From Candidatus Rokuibacteriota bacterium (GTDB lineage Bacteria; Methylomirabilota; Methylomirabilia; Rokubacteriales; CSP1-6): a DNA stretch of 64,000 bases. The translations under genes were made by a program, and so were the position numbers. The stretch is taken from NCBI GenBank assembly GCA_003220535.1, contig QHSU01000069.1:1-64000 (forward strand), read 5' to 3'. The notes under the pieces are model-generated. The model worked only from the letters and a program-made list of their open reading frames with translations. It was not told where the DNA came from and did not search any database. Positions 24,758-33,454 of the stretch are shown piece by piece. Positions within the stretch are counted from its first letter, which is position 1. Each line of letters opens with the position of its first letter.

Positions 24758-25813
24758 GTGGCGATCGGTCCGGGAGACGCCCTGGCGGTCGGCTTCGACG
24801 GGACGCGGATCCCCGACGACCTCGGCGTGCTCGCGGAGCAGTCCGGGCTCGGCGGCGTCGTGCTGTTCGCGCGTAACTGCCCGAGCCTCGAAGCCGTGCT
24901 CTCGCTCACGGCGGCCGCGCGCGGGCTCGGTCCCGACGTCCTCGTCATGGTGGATCACGAGGGGGGAAGGGTTCACCGCCTGCCGCCTCCGTTCACCCGC
25001 TTTCCTCCGGCCGCTTCGATCGGACGTTCCGGCGGGCCGCGCCTGGCGGCGGCCGTGGCGAAAGCGATGGCGCGCGAGCTCCGCGCCGGCGGGTTCGACT
25101 CCGGGCTGGCGCCCGTGCTCGACTGCTTGCTCGATCCGGCGAACACCGTCATCGGTGATCGCGCCTTCGGGACGACGGCGGCTCCCGTCGCGGCGTGCGG
25201 GGTCTCGTTCGTCGAGGCGATGCTCTCGGAGGGAGTCGCGCCAGTCGCCAAGCACTTCCCGGGGCACGGGCGCACCTCCATCGACTCGCATCTCGCCTTG
25301 CCGGACGTCGGCGCCGCGCTAGACGACCTGGAGCGCGTCGACCTCGTCCCGTTCCGTGCCGTCCTCGACGCCGGCTGCCCCGCCGTGCTGATCGCCCACG
25401 TGCGATGCCGCGCGCTCGATCCGGAGCTCCCGGCATCGCTCTCGGCGGAGGTCATCGGCGGTCTGCTGCGCCGGCGCCTCGGCTTCACCGGGCTCGTCCT
25501 GAGCGACGATCTCGAGATGGCCGCCGTCGCCGGCTCCTGGGGCATCGTCGACGCAGCGCGGCGGTTCCTCGGCGCTGGCGGCGACCTGGCGCTCGTCTGC
25601 CGGAGCCGCGAGGCGCATCGCGAGGCGGTGACGGCGATCGGTCGGGATATCGACCGGGGTGCCCTCGACCTCGGCCAGGCCGTGCGTCGCCGCCAGGCGG
25701 TCCGCCGGCTCATCGACGCGGTCGGAGCACGTCCCGACGTCTCGGTGATCGGCTGCCCCGAGCATCGGGCGCTCGCCGAGGAAGTCGCGCGCCGATCGGC
25801 CGCCGGAGGCTGA
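24758..25813 (+). CDS. nagZ: Beta-N-acetylglucosaminidase, GH3 family (NagZ)
   Basis: The GTG at 24758 gives a 351-residue protein of normal NagZ length without signal peptide, so it is cytoplasmic. It shows the GH3 substrate motif VDHEGGRVHRL (66-74), KHFPGHG (165-171), the mobile-loop catalytic Asp176-Ser-His178, and SDDLEM with nucleophile Asp250. NagZ removes GlcNAc from anhydro-muropeptides during murein recycling. It sits between a hybrid kinase gene and a DUF1460 amidase-like gene, all three within about 20 bases of each other. Together with the MurU-AmgK fusion at 3-5 kb it argues for the anhydro-MurNAc recycling route. The C terminus is slightly longer than the catalytic domain needs. 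Confidence 0.9.
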   Translation: MAIGPGDALAVGFDGTRIPDDLGVLAEQSGLGGVVLFARNCPSLEAVLSLTAAARGLGPDVLVMVDHEGGRVHRLPPPFTRFPPAASIGRSGGPRLAAAVAKAMARELRAGGFDSGLAPVLDCLLDPANTVIGDRAFGTTAAPVAACGVSFVEAMLSEGVAPVAKHFPGHGRTSIDSHLALPDVGAALDDLERVDLVPFRAVLDAGCPAVLIAHVRCRALDPELPASLSAEVIGGLLRRRLGFTGLVLSDDLEMAAVAGSWGIVDAARRFLGAGGDLALVCRSREAHREAVTAIGRDIDRGALDLGQAVRRRQAVRRLIDAVGARPDVSVIGCPEHRALAEEVARRSAAGG

Positions 25814-25834
25814 CCGTGCGATTCTATAGGCCTG

Positions 25835-26755
25835 ATGCGTGACACGACGTTCGGGCGGCGAGAGTTCCTCAGCCTGGTAGGTGGTGCGCTGGCGAGCGCC
25901 GGGGCATTGGCGGTCGCCCGCCCGGAGCGCGCGCTCGCAGGCGTTCGTGATGCACGTTTGTTCGCCGGCCAGGAGACGTTCGAGCGGCTGCTGGGGCTGG
26001 CGCGCGCGGGCGCGTGGAGCGAGTTGCCGATCGGCGAGCGGATCGGCGCGATCGGGATGGCCCTCCGGCAGACGCCCTACGTCGCCGCCACGCTGGAGCT
26101 CTACGACGATCGCGAGGTCTGCTCGGTCGACTTCCGCGGCCTCGACTGTGTCACCTTCTTCGAGATCTGTCTGGCCTTCGCGCGAATCCTCACACGCGGC
26201 GGGCGCACCCCGGAGGCGCTGCTGTCGGAGGTCACCTTCCTCAGGTACCGGGGCGGCCGGCTGACCGACTACGCGTCGCGACTGCACTACACGAGCGACT
26301 GGTTCGTCGACAACCAGGACAAGCGCGTGGTCCGCCTGATCACGGCCGACCTGCCCGGCGCGACGCGCTTCACCAAGCTCGTCGGCTTCATGAGCGCCCA
26401 TCCCGAGGCCTACCGGCAGCTCAAGGCGAGCCCCGACCTGGTCCGGAAGATCGCCGCTATCGAGGCCGAGATCAACTTGCGCCAGATGCAGTACCTGCCC
26501 AAAGAGAAGGTCGCGGCCGCCGCGCCGCTCCTGATGACCGGGGACATCGTCGGGGTCACCACCACGATCGACGGTCTCGATTGCGCGCACTCGGGTCTGT
26601 GCTACCGGGACGAACGGGGCGCGACGCGGCTCCTGCACGCGTCGACCACGATGAAGCAGGTCGTCCTCGACGAGGATCTCGCGACGTACCTGGCGAGCGT
26701 GCGAACGCACAGCGGCATCATCGTGGCACGTCCGCTCGAGGCGACACGGTCATGA
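25835..26755 (+). CDS. DUF1460 family N-acetylmuramoyl-L-alanine-amidase-like exported protein
   Basis: The 306-residue protein starts with a twin-arginine signal (FGRREFLSLVGGALASAG). It carries the DUF1460 pair of motifs: RGLDCVTFFEICLAFAR (about residues 102-118, likely nucleophile Cys) and DGLDCAHSGLCY (about 247-258, likely His). This NlpC/P60-like family contains amidases that cleave murein peptides. It follows NagZ by 21 bases and the pair probably act in sequence on peptidoglycan fragments, the amidase outside the membrane and NagZ inside. The two extra Cys in the second motif are notable. Exact bond cleaved is inferred. Confidence 0.85.
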   Translation: MRDTTFGRREFLSLVGGALASAGALAVARPERALAGVRDARLFAGQETFERLLGLARAGAWSELPIGERIGAIGMALRQTPYVAATLELYDDREVCSVDFRGLDCVTFFEICLAFARILTRGGRTPEALLSEVTFLRYRGGRLTDYASRLHYTSDWFVDNQDKRVVRLITADLPGATRFTKLVGFMSAHPEAYRQLKASPDLVRKIAAIEAEINLRQMQYLPKEKVAAAAPLLMTGDIVGVTTTIDGLDCAHSGLCYRDERGATRLLHASTTMKQVVLDEDLATYLASVRTHSGIIVARPLEATRS

Positions 26756-27177
26756 GCGCCGCGCCGGCGGTGGGTCCGGTGGGCGGGCGGGGTCGCCCGG
26801 GAGCGGGGGCGAGGGGGTACGCGACCGGCTCCGTCACCCACTGCACCGGTCGCGTACACCAGGCGCTGCGGTCCTGACTTCAAAGCAAACGACGGAGAGG
26901 GATCACGAGTCACTGACTTGCAATGGACCGGGGCGAGATGTATCGTTTCGTTTCGTTCAGGTGAGCCTGCAATGTATCTGTTCCTCTGATCCGACCGAGT
27001 AGACGAGCCGCGTAGGCGGCCCCGTCGATCCGTCTTCACCCGAAGACGGGCGCAGGGGCACGGACGCGCCTCACGCGTCCCGCGCTCGACCACCGACCTC
27101 GGTCTCCCCGTTCCAGCTCGATCTCGCGCTATCAGTGCGCCTGCGCGTCGTGTCCCGGGCGCGCCTGGAGGTGCCGG
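26756..27177. other. Intergenic region with inverted repeat
   Basis: This 422-base gap has no convincing gene. GTACGCGACCGG (26817-26828) and CCGGTCGCGTAC (26846-26857) form a perfect 12-base-pair inverted repeat with a 17-base loop just after the DUF1460 gene and probably act as terminator. A smaller stem pairs CCGTCTTC (27030-27037) with GAAGACGG (27042-27049). The lower-GC part at about 26880-26990 is the likely promoter of the ABC exporter genes. Confidence 0.5.
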
Positions 27178-27972
27178 ATGCTTCCGGCGATAGAGGTTCA
27201 CGATGTGAAAAAGCGGTTCCGCAAGCGCCGCAGCCTGCGCAAGGCGAACGCGTCGGCGGAATGGGCACTCGCGGGTGTGTCGTTCACCGTCGCGCCCGGC
27301 GAGACCTACGGCCTGCTCGGGCCCAACGGCTCCGGGAAGTCGACGCTGATCCGCATCTTGTCGACGCTGCTGATCGCCGACGGTGGCGAGGTTCGCTTGC
27401 TCGGCCACCGCCTGCCCGACGAGCAGGCCCACGTGCGTCGCCTGATTGGGCGCGTCAGCGTCGACGCTGCCTTCTACAAGAAGCTGTCCGCCCGCGAGAA
27501 CCTTCTCTACACCGCGCTGCTGTACGGGCTCGAACCCGGGACAGCCGAGCAGCGGGCGATGGCCGTGCTCGAGCGGCTCGGGATGGAGGAGCGGACGTTT
27601 TCAGCCCCGCTCGAGGAGATGAGCCGCGGCATGCAACAGAAGATCAGCATCGCCCGGGCGTTGATGCTCGACCCGCCGGTGCTCTTGCTCGACGAGCCGA
27701 CGACGGGACTCGATCCGAAGAGCCGGCGCGACGTGCAGACGTTTCTGGAGGACCTCCGGCAGCGGCAGGGAACCACCATCCTGCTCACGACGCACGACAT
27801 GGCCGAAGCCGAGCGGCTCTGCGCCCGCATGGGCTTCCTCGCGCACGGGCGGCTCGTCGCCGAGGGCACGGCCGACGGGCTCAGGCGCCGGGCGCTGGCC
27901 GACACGCTCGACGACGCCTTCATCAAGCTCGCCGGCGAGATGGTCTCGAGCGGCGACAAGCAGAAGGGATAA
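27178..27972 (+). CDS. ABC transporter ATP-binding protein (ABC-2 exporter type)
   Basis: The 264-residue protein has Walker A GPNGSGKST (48-56), a Q-loop replaced in context GRVSVDAAFYKKLSARENL, the signature MSRGMQQK (about 149-156; LSGGQ variant), Walker B VLLLDEPTTGLDP (about 168-180) and switch His in LLTTHDM (about 203-209). It belongs to the ABC-2/DrrA-like exporters that pump drugs, lipids or polysaccharide. Its variant signature and long N-terminal basic region (KKRFRKRRSLRK) resemble polyketide/lipid exporters. It is 7 bases upstream of the permease gene. Substrate unknown. Confidence 0.9.
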   Translation: MLPAIEVHDVKKRFRKRRSLRKANASAEWALAGVSFTVAPGETYGLLGPNGSGKSTLIRILSTLLIADGGEVRLLGHRLPDEQAHVRRLIGRVSVDAAFYKKLSARENLLYTALLYGLEPGTAEQRAMAVLERLGMEERTFSAPLEEMSRGMQQKISIARALMLDPPVLLLDEPTTGLDPKSRRDVQTFLEDLRQRQGTTILLTTHDMAEAERLCARMGFLAHGRLVAEGTADGLRRRALADTLDDAFIKLAGEMVSSGDKQKG

Positions 27973-27979
27973 GCTCACC

Positions 27980-28804
27980 GTGGAACGCACGCTCCGCCAG
28001 ACGTGGGCCTTCATGTTCCGGGGCTATCACCTGACCCGGCGCTACATCTCCTGGGTCATCGTCTTCAACTTCTATGCGCTGACCGGCTCGGCGGCGGTCG
28101 CCCTGATCGGCGTGGCAGCCAACGACCATCAGCTGACGCTGACCCTGGTCAGCGGAGCCCTGCTCTGGAACTTTCTCTCGGTCCTCTACAACGAGATCGC
28201 CATGTCGGTGGCCTACGAGCGCTGGGAAGGCACGCTGGAATACACGTTCATGGCGCCGGTGTCGAGGCTCGTTCACCTGGCCGGGCTCAGTCTGTTCGCG
28301 CTCTGCAACAGTGTCGTCAACACGGCGATCGTGCTGCTCGGGCTGATGGCCTTCACCGATCTCACGGTGTCGGGCGCGAACGTCGCGGGTGTCGTCGTCG
28401 TCATCGGAGCGAGCACGCTGGCCTTCGTCGGACTGGGCGTGATGGCCGCCGCGCTCCCGGTCCTGAGTCCGGAGCGCGGGGCCGAAGGCACCCACATCTT
28501 TCAGGGCTCGCTGCTTCTGGTCTCGGGCGTCTACTACCCGGTGGAGGTCTTGCCCGCGTGGATCCGGCCGATCTCGATGTTGTCGCCGGCGACCTACACG
28601 CTCTCGGCCTGCCGCAAGCTGATCGGGGTCGGTGACCCCGCGACGACGCCGCAACGACTGGCCGGGGCGCCACTGTCCGGGGTGAGGTCCGAACTCCTGG
28701 TGCTGGTGGCGATGGGGGTGGTGCTGGTTCCGCTCGGGCTCTGGATCTTCGGGCGGGTCGAGCGCTGGGCCAAACACACGGGACGCTTGAAGCGAACGGG
28801 TTGA
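27980..28804 (+). CDS. ABC-2 type transporter permease
   Basis: The GTG-started 274-residue protein has six predicted membrane helices and the ABC-2 conserved block YNEIAMSVAYERWEGTLEYTF, MAPVSRLVHL and a late SGVYYPVEVLPAWIRPIS before the final helices. It pairs with the ATPase gene just upstream; together they make a two-gene exporter. The stop lies 14 bases from the stop of a small minus-strand gene. Length and topology are normal for the family. Confidence 0.88.
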   Translation: MERTLRQTWAFMFRGYHLTRRYISWVIVFNFYALTGSAAVALIGVAANDHQLTLTLVSGALLWNFLSVLYNEIAMSVAYERWEGTLEYTFMAPVSRLVHLAGLSLFALCNSVVNTAIVLLGLMAFTDLTVSGANVAGVVVVIGASTLAFVGLGVMAAALPVLSPERGAEGTHIFQGSLLLVSGVYYPVEVLPAWIRPISMLSPATYTLSACRKLIGVGDPATTPQRLAGAPLSGVRSELLVLVAMGVVLVPLGLWIFGRVERWAKHTGRLKRTG

Positions 28805-28818
28805 CGGCTGCGCGGCGG

Positions 28819-29139
28819 TCAGCTGCCGCCGAGTGCGCGCGCCAGCCCGAGCCGGCGGCCGACCCTCGCCAGCGCGGCGGCGAGTCGGGGCCAGAGGCGC
28901 CGGCGGAGGTGACCGACCATAGCCTCGAGCGGCGCCTCGGTCGGCGGGGCCCCAGCCCCGCGACGACCTGCGGCGCGCACAACCTCGGTTTGGAGTCGCG
29001 CCTCGGTCGGCGGGGCCCCAGCCCCGCGACGACCTGCGGCGCGCACAACCTCGGCGAGGTGGCGTCGGGCTGCCGACCGCCTCGCTGAAGCGAGGCGGTT
29101 GCGCACCAGGAAATCGGCGTGGTATTCGTTCAGCCACAC
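28819..29139 (-). CDS. Small basic protein carrying two in-frame copies of the dispersed repeat
   Basis: The GTG at 29139 lies 20 bases after the GNAT stop on the same strand and gives a 106-residue protein. Residues 1-30 (MWLNEYHADFLVRNRLASAR and on) and residues 74-106 (MVGHLRRRLWPRLAAALARV and on) look like one small helical, basic protein of a type common as hypothetical in such genomes. Between them lie two 22-residue units, VVRAAGRRGAGAPPTEARLQ plus TE, and the same up to APPTEAPLEA. These are the translated dispersed element. The 66-base period keeps frame. The gene may have lost function, or tolerate the insert as a loop. Confidence 0.45.
   Translation of the reverse strand: MWLNEYHADFLVRNRLASARRSAARRHLAEVVRAAGRRGAGAPPTEARLQTEVVRAAGRRGAGAPPTEAPLEAMVGHLRRRLWPRLAAALARVGRRLGLARALGGS
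28932..29054 (-). repeat. Dispersed GC-rich palindromic element, tandem copies B and C
   Basis: Two identical 57-base blocks, 28932-28988 and 28998-29054, repeat at a 66-base period. Each holds the GGGGCCCCGCCGACCGAGGC core and matches copy A near 7.8 kb on the opposite strand. Identity between the two copies indicates a recent duplication. Confidence 0.8.
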
Positions 29140-29159
29140 GGCCGATCCGCCGGCGCCCG

Positions 29160-29654
29160 TCAGAGGATCCGTTCCATCACCACGATGTCGACCCATTGCC
29201 CATCCAGCACGCCTTGCTCGTGGTACACGCCGACGTCGCTGAACCCGAGGCGCTTGTAGAGCGCCATGCCGGCGTGATTGAAGGGAAAGGCGGCGAGCAC
29301 GAGCTTGTGGTAGCCAAGCTCGCGGCCGCGCGAGATGAGCGTCTCCAGGAGCCGTCGTCCGACGCCCCGCCCGCGCCAGCCGCGCTCGACGTAGACGGAA
29401 AAATCCGCGACGTGGTCGTAGGCGGACCGCGGGTTGAACGCGTTCAGACTGCCCCAGCCGACCACCCGGCCGTCGACCTCCGCGACGATCACCGGATGGC
29501 GCGGCCCGCGCGCGAGGAGCCAGCGTCGGCGTTCGTCGGCCGTTCGAGTCTCAGTCTCGAGCGTCGCCAGGCGGTCCTCGATCCCCTGGTTGTAGATCCA
29601 CGCGATCGCGTCGACATCGGACAACCCGGCCGCGCGCACGGCGATGCAGCACAT
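29160..29654 (-). CDS. GNAT family N-acetyltransferase (phosphinothricin/arsinothricin acetyltransferase-like)
   Basis: The ATG at 29654 gives a 164-residue protein starting with MCCIAVRAAGLSDVDAI. It has the pattern of the Pat/ArsN/YncA group: IYNQGIEDRLATLETE near the N terminus, VVGWGSLNAF, YDHVADFSVYV, the acetyl-CoA site RGWRGRGVGRRLL (about residues 92-104) and FNHAGMALYKRLGF with VYHEQGVLDGQWVD at the end. Members acetylate the amino group of glutamate-analogue toxins or methionine derivatives. It is divergent from the LysR gene with 48 bases between starts, so the two may share control. Confidence 0.88.
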   Translation of the reverse strand: MCCIAVRAAGLSDVDAIAWIYNQGIEDRLATLETETRTADERRRWLLARGPRHPVIVAEVDGRVVGWGSLNAFNPRSAYDHVADFSVYVERGWRGRGVGRRLLETLISRGRELGYHKLVLAAFPFNHAGMALYKRLGFSDVGVYHEQGVLDGQWVDIVVMERIL

Positions 29655-29702
29655 GGCTGAACTCTGCCGCGAATCCAGGAATTCGCAAAGTGAATTGTAA
29701 GA

Positions 29703-30653
29703 ATGAATCCGATTCGAGATACTTGGCCTCCGACGATGGACGACATCAACCCCGTGCACGTGCGGACCCTGCAGGTGATCGCCCGGTGCGGCAGCTTCTC
29801 GCGAGCCGGCGAGGCCCTGCACTTGAGCCAGCCGGCGATCAGTCATCAGATCCGACATCTCGAGCGCGCCGTGGGCGTGCCGCTTCTGGAACGGCGTGGC
29901 CGGCGTGCTTCGCCCACCGAGGCCGGCGTGGTGCTGCTGGACTGGGCCGGCCGGGCCTTCAAGGAGCTGGAGGTCGCGCGCGAGGCTATCCATCGGCTCC
30001 AGGGCCGGGTGGCCGGACGCGTCAGCGTCGGGACCGGAGCGACGGCGAGCATCTATCTCCTGCCGCCCGTGTTCCGGCGGCTGCGGGCGCGATATCCCCG
30101 GCTGGAGCTCGTCGTGGTGACGGGAAATGCGGCCGAGATCGCGGCGGCCGTGCTGCGCGGCGAGCTCGACATCGGGATCGTCACGCTTCCCGTCCGGGAG
30201 GCACGGTCGCTGGAGGTCTCGCTGTTCTACGTCGATCGGCTCGTGGCGATCGCGCCGCCGGGGCAGGGATGGAAGCGCCGAGCTCCGCTGACGCCCGCGG
30301 AGCTGGCCCGACATCCCGTGATCCTCTACGAACGGGGCGGGACCATCCGGCGGGTGGTCGACGACTGGTTCCGCCGCGGGCACGCCACGCCGCGCGTGGC
30401 GATGGAGCTCGGCAACGCCGAGGCGACCAAGAAGCTGGTCAGCGCGGGCCTCGGCCTCTCGGTCGTCTCCGAGATCGCGGCGCGGCCGGAGGCGAAGGCG
30501 GGGGCCATGGACCTAATTCCGTTGCGGCCGGCGCTGCACCGGAAGCTCGGGATCGTCCGGCGCCGTGAGGGAGCGCCACGGCCGGCGCTCCAGGCGTTCA
30601 TGACCGCACTCGAGAGCGCCGCGCGGCGAGCTCGTGGCCGCGCGAAGCCTTGA
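29703..30653 (+). CDS. LysR-family transcriptional regulator
   Basis: The protein has the winged helix (VRTLQVIARCGSFSRAGEAL, LSQPAISHQIRHLERAVG) and a LysR effector domain with GRVSVGTGATASIYLLP. Two starts are possible: 29703 or the ATG at 29736 (MDDINPVHV, 305 residues). The latter is nearer normal length. It is the first gene of a same-strand run with an amidase (60 bases on), an LLM oxidoreductase and a hydrolase, and divergent from a GNAT gene. It probably regulates one of these. The AT-rich 29675-29720 region holds the divergent promoters. Confidence 0.9.
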   Translation: MNPIRDTWPPTMDDINPVHVRTLQVIARCGSFSRAGEALHLSQPAISHQIRHLERAVGVPLLERRGRRASPTEAGVVLLDWAGRAFKELEVAREAIHRLQGRVAGRVSVGTGATASIYLLPPVFRRLRARYPRLELVVVTGNAAEIAAAVLRGELDIGIVTLPVREARSLEVSLFYVDRLVAIAPPGQGWKRRAPLTPAELARHPVILYERGGTIRRVVDDWFRRGHATPRVAMELGNAEATKKLVSAGLGLSVVSEIAARPEAKAGAMDLIPLRPALHRKLGIVRRREGAPRPALQAFMTALESAARRARGRAKP

Positions 30654-30712
30654 CCGTGTCCGGTGAGGGCGCTAATGTCGGCTCACCAGTTCCGCGTGAG
30701 AGGGATGACACC

Positions 30713-32191
30713 ATGAGCGACCGCATCGACACGTTCGCGACCGCGACCGAGATGCTCGCGGCGCTTCGCGCACGCCGAGTATCCGCCGTCGAGCTGCTGG
30801 ACCTGCACCAGCGGCGCATCGCGCGCGAGAACGGGGCACTCAACGCCATCGTGGAGCCCGACTTCGAGCGTGCGCGCCGCGATGCCGAGGCCTCCGACGC
30901 GCGGCGGGCGCGCGGCGAGGATGGACCGTTGCAGGGCTTGCCGATGACGTTGAAGGAGTCCATCAACGTCCGCGGCCTGCGCACCACCGCCGGCATGGCG
31001 ATGTGGAAGGACTTCCGGTCGGAGCACGACGCGCCGGTCACCACGCGCGTGAAGGGCGCCGGCGCCGGCGTCATGGCGAAGACGAACGTGCCGCAGATGC
31101 TGGCGGACTGGCAGTCGACCAACCCGGTCTACGGTCGGACGAACAACCCGTGGGACCTCTCGCGCACGCCGGGCGGCTCGACCGGCGGTGGCGCGGCCGC
31201 GCTGGCGGCCGGGCTCACACCGCTCGAGTTCGGGAGCGACATCGGCGGCTCGATCCGCGTGCCGGCCGCCTTCTGCGGTGTCTACGGCCACCGTCCGAGC
31301 GAGACGGCGATGCCGCGGAGCGGTCAGTTTCCCATGCCGCCGATGCCCAACGCCGCGGTCGTGATGGGCGTGCAAGGGCCGATGGCGCGATCGGCCGACG
31401 ATCTCGAGCTGGCGCTCGACGTCGCGGCGGGCGCCGAGGTGGGCGAGGACATCGCGTGGAAGCTCGCGATTCCGCCGGCGCGCCGCGAGCGTCTCGGCCA
31501 GTTCCGCGTGGCGGTGCTGCCGGCCGTCGACTGGGTGCCCCTCGACGCCGACGTGGCCGCGGCGCTGGAAGCCCTCGCCTCGCAGCTCGGCCGGCTCGGC
31601 TGCCAGGTCAAGACCGCTCAGCCGGACGGGCTCGGTGATCACCGGCAGCACTACGCGCTCTATCTGACGCTGCTGGCGGCGGTGACGTCGGCCCGGGTGC
31701 CCGCCGCCGACCGGCGCGCCCGGCTCGAGGTGATGCGTACCCGCGACGACGAGTGGAGCCGGGCGTTCCAGCGTGGGATCGAGAGCGGCGCGCCCGACTA
31801 CGTCGCCTGGTTCGGGCAGCGCGAGCAGTATCGCGCGGCGTGGCGCGCGTTCTTCCGCGAGTGGGACGTGCTGCTGGCCCCCGCGTTCATCGTGCCGGCC
31901 TATCCGCACTGGGACAAGCCGTGGCCGAACACGCCCGAATCGATCCGGAAGACCCTCGACGTGAACGGCAAGCCCGTGCTGGAAGAGCTCGGTCTGTTCT
32001 GCGCGGCGGTGGCGACGCTAGCTGGCCAGCCGGCGACGGCGTTCCCGTCGGGCCGCACGCGCGGCGGCCTGCCGATCGGGCTGCAGGCGATCGGACCGTA
32101 TCTCGAGGATCGCACGCCGATCCGCTTCGCCGCGCTCGCCGGTCGCGAGCTCGGCGGCTTCGTGCGGCCGCCACGGTACGAGGGAGACTGA
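30713..32191 (+). CDS. Amidase (amidase signature family)
   Basis: The ATG at 30713 is preferred because GAGAGGGATGACACC precedes it and MSDRIDTFATATEML is a normal family start. The 492-residue protein has the full Ser-cisSer-Lys triad: Lys81 (PMTLKES), Ser156 (PGGSTGGG) and Ser180 (DIGGSIRVPA). It hydrolyses an amide bond to acid and ammonia or amine. The family includes GatA, but no gatB or gatC is near and the operon partners are an LLM flavin oxidoreductase and a hydrolase, so a catabolic amidase is more likely than tRNA amidation. The next gene starts 6 bases after its stop. Confidence 0.92.
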   Translation: MSDRIDTFATATEMLAALRARRVSAVELLDLHQRRIARENGALNAIVEPDFERARRDAEASDARRARGEDGPLQGLPMTLKESINVRGLRTTAGMAMWKDFRSEHDAPVTTRVKGAGAGVMAKTNVPQMLADWQSTNPVYGRTNNPWDLSRTPGGSTGGGAAALAAGLTPLEFGSDIGGSIRVPAAFCGVYGHRPSETAMPRSGQFPMPPMPNAAVVMGVQGPMARSADDLELALDVAAGAEVGEDIAWKLAIPPARRERLGQFRVAVLPAVDWVPLDADVAAALEALASQLGRLGCQVKTAQPDGLGDHRQHYALYLTLLAAVTSARVPAADRRARLEVMRTRDDEWSRAFQRGIESGAPDYVAWFGQREQYRAAWRAFFREWDVLLAPAFIVPAYPHWDKPWPNTPESIRKTLDVNGKPVLEELGLFCAAVATLAGQPATAFPSGRTRGGLPIGLQAIGPYLEDRTPIRFAALAGRELGGFVRPPRYEGD

Positions 32192-32197
32192 GAGCCC

Positions 32198-33454
32198 ATG
32201 AAGATCAGCGCCTTCCACTTGATGCCCTACCGGGAGCTCCCCGCGGACTTCGAGCAGCGCTACGAATCCGTCTGGGTCACACCGCCCTGGTGGGAGCTTG
32301 CCGACGCCCGCCGGGTCGGCCAGTACTACAACTGGACGCTGGACGAGCTCCTGTACGCGGCGAAGTGCGGATTCGATGGCGTCTGCACCAACGAGCATCA
32401 CCAGAACGCGTACGGTTTCATGCCGAGCCCGAATTTGATGGGTAGCGTCCTGGCCCGGCAGACGAACGGCACGAACGTCGCCATCGTGCAGATGGGCGCG
32501 ACCCTGCCGACGTCCAATCCGCCGCTGCGCGTCGCCGAAGAGTACGCCATGCTCGACTGCATCAGCGGGGGGCGGCTCGTGGCCGGCCTGCCGCTCGGTA
32601 GCCCGATGGACGTGAATCTCTGCTACGGCATCACCCCGATGGAGCATCGCGAGCGGTACCGCGAAGCCGTCGCGCTGACGCTGAAGGCGTGGCAGGCGCG
32701 CGAGATCTTCTCGTGGAACGGGCGGTATTTCCAGCTGGCGACCGTGAACTTGTGGCCGCGGCCGATCCAGCAGCCCCATCCACCGGTCTGGATCCCCGGC
32801 TCGGGGAGCATCAGCACGTTCGACTTCGCCGTGGAGCACGACGTCTGCTACTGCTTCTTGAGCTACTCGGGCGCCCGATCGGCGAAGACGATGATGGACG
32901 GCTACTGGCGCGTCGTCGCCGAGAAGGGGCGCGATCTCAACCCGTATCGCGCCGGATTCCTGCAGCTGGTCGTCGTGGCCGAGAGCGACGCGCGCGCCGA
33001 GGAGAAGTACGCGCAGCACGTCGAGTACTTCTACCACAAGTGCCTCCACGTGCCGCCCATGTGGTTCTCGCCGCCGGGTAACCAGGACTATCGGAGCCTC
33101 GTCGCCACCATGAGCAACCCCGTGCGGCGTGCCGAGAATCCCAAGACGCTGCGGTACCGGGAATTCGTCGACAATGGGTACGTCATCGCCGGCAGCCCCG
33201 CCACCGTGCGCGATCGGTTGAAGGAGGAAGTGATCAAGAATCTGCGCGTCGGGAACCTGATGGTGCTCCTGCAGATCGGCTCGATGCCGCACGAGCTGGC
33301 CCTCGAGAACATCGAGCTCTTCGGCCGCGAAGTGCTGCCGGACCTGCGCGACACCTGGGACGACGAGCCCTGGGTGAACCACTGGTGGCCCGAGCGGCTG
33401 CGACAACGCGCGGTGGCGCCGGTGGCGGCCGGGGTTGCGGCGGGCGGGGCGTGA
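32198..33454 (+). CDS. LLM class flavin-dependent oxidoreductase
   Basis: The 418-residue protein fits the bacterial luciferase-like monooxygenase family: FDGVCTNEHHQNAYGFMPSP (about residues 63-82), LPTSNPPLRVAEEYAMLD, SGGRLVAGLPLGSP, and HPPVWIPGSGS. It would use FMN (or F420) to oxidise a small molecule. It sits between the amidase (6-base gap) and the hydrolase (GTGA overlap at 33451-33454), a coupling that points to a single catabolic route: oxidation, hydrolysis of a ring or ester product, and amide cleavage. Substrate unknown. Confidence 0.9.
   Translation: MKISAFHLMPYRELPADFEQRYESVWVTPPWWELADARRVGQYYNWTLDELLYAAKCGFDGVCTNEHHQNAYGFMPSPNLMGSVLARQTNGTNVAIVQMGATLPTSNPPLRVAEEYAMLDCISGGRLVAGLPLGSPMDVNLCYGITPMEHRERYREAVALTLKAWQAREIFSWNGRYFQLATVNLWPRPIQQPHPPVWIPGSGSISTFDFAVEHDVCYCFLSYSGARSAKTMMDGYWRVVAEKGRDLNPYRAGFLQLVVVAESDARAEEKYAQHVEYFYHKCLHVPPMWFSPPGNQDYRSLVATMSNPVRRAENPKTLRYREFVDNGYVIAGSPATVRDRLKEEVIKNLRVGNLMVLLQIGSMPHELALENIELFGREVLPDLRDTWDDEPWVNHWWPERLRQRAVAPVAAGVAAGGA

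Noticed and set aside
29076..29099. Hairpin ACCGCCTCGC-tgaa-GCGAGGCGGT read as a terminator
   Set aside because: It lies inside the small coding frame at 28819-29139 and encodes its RLASARR segment, with no T tract.
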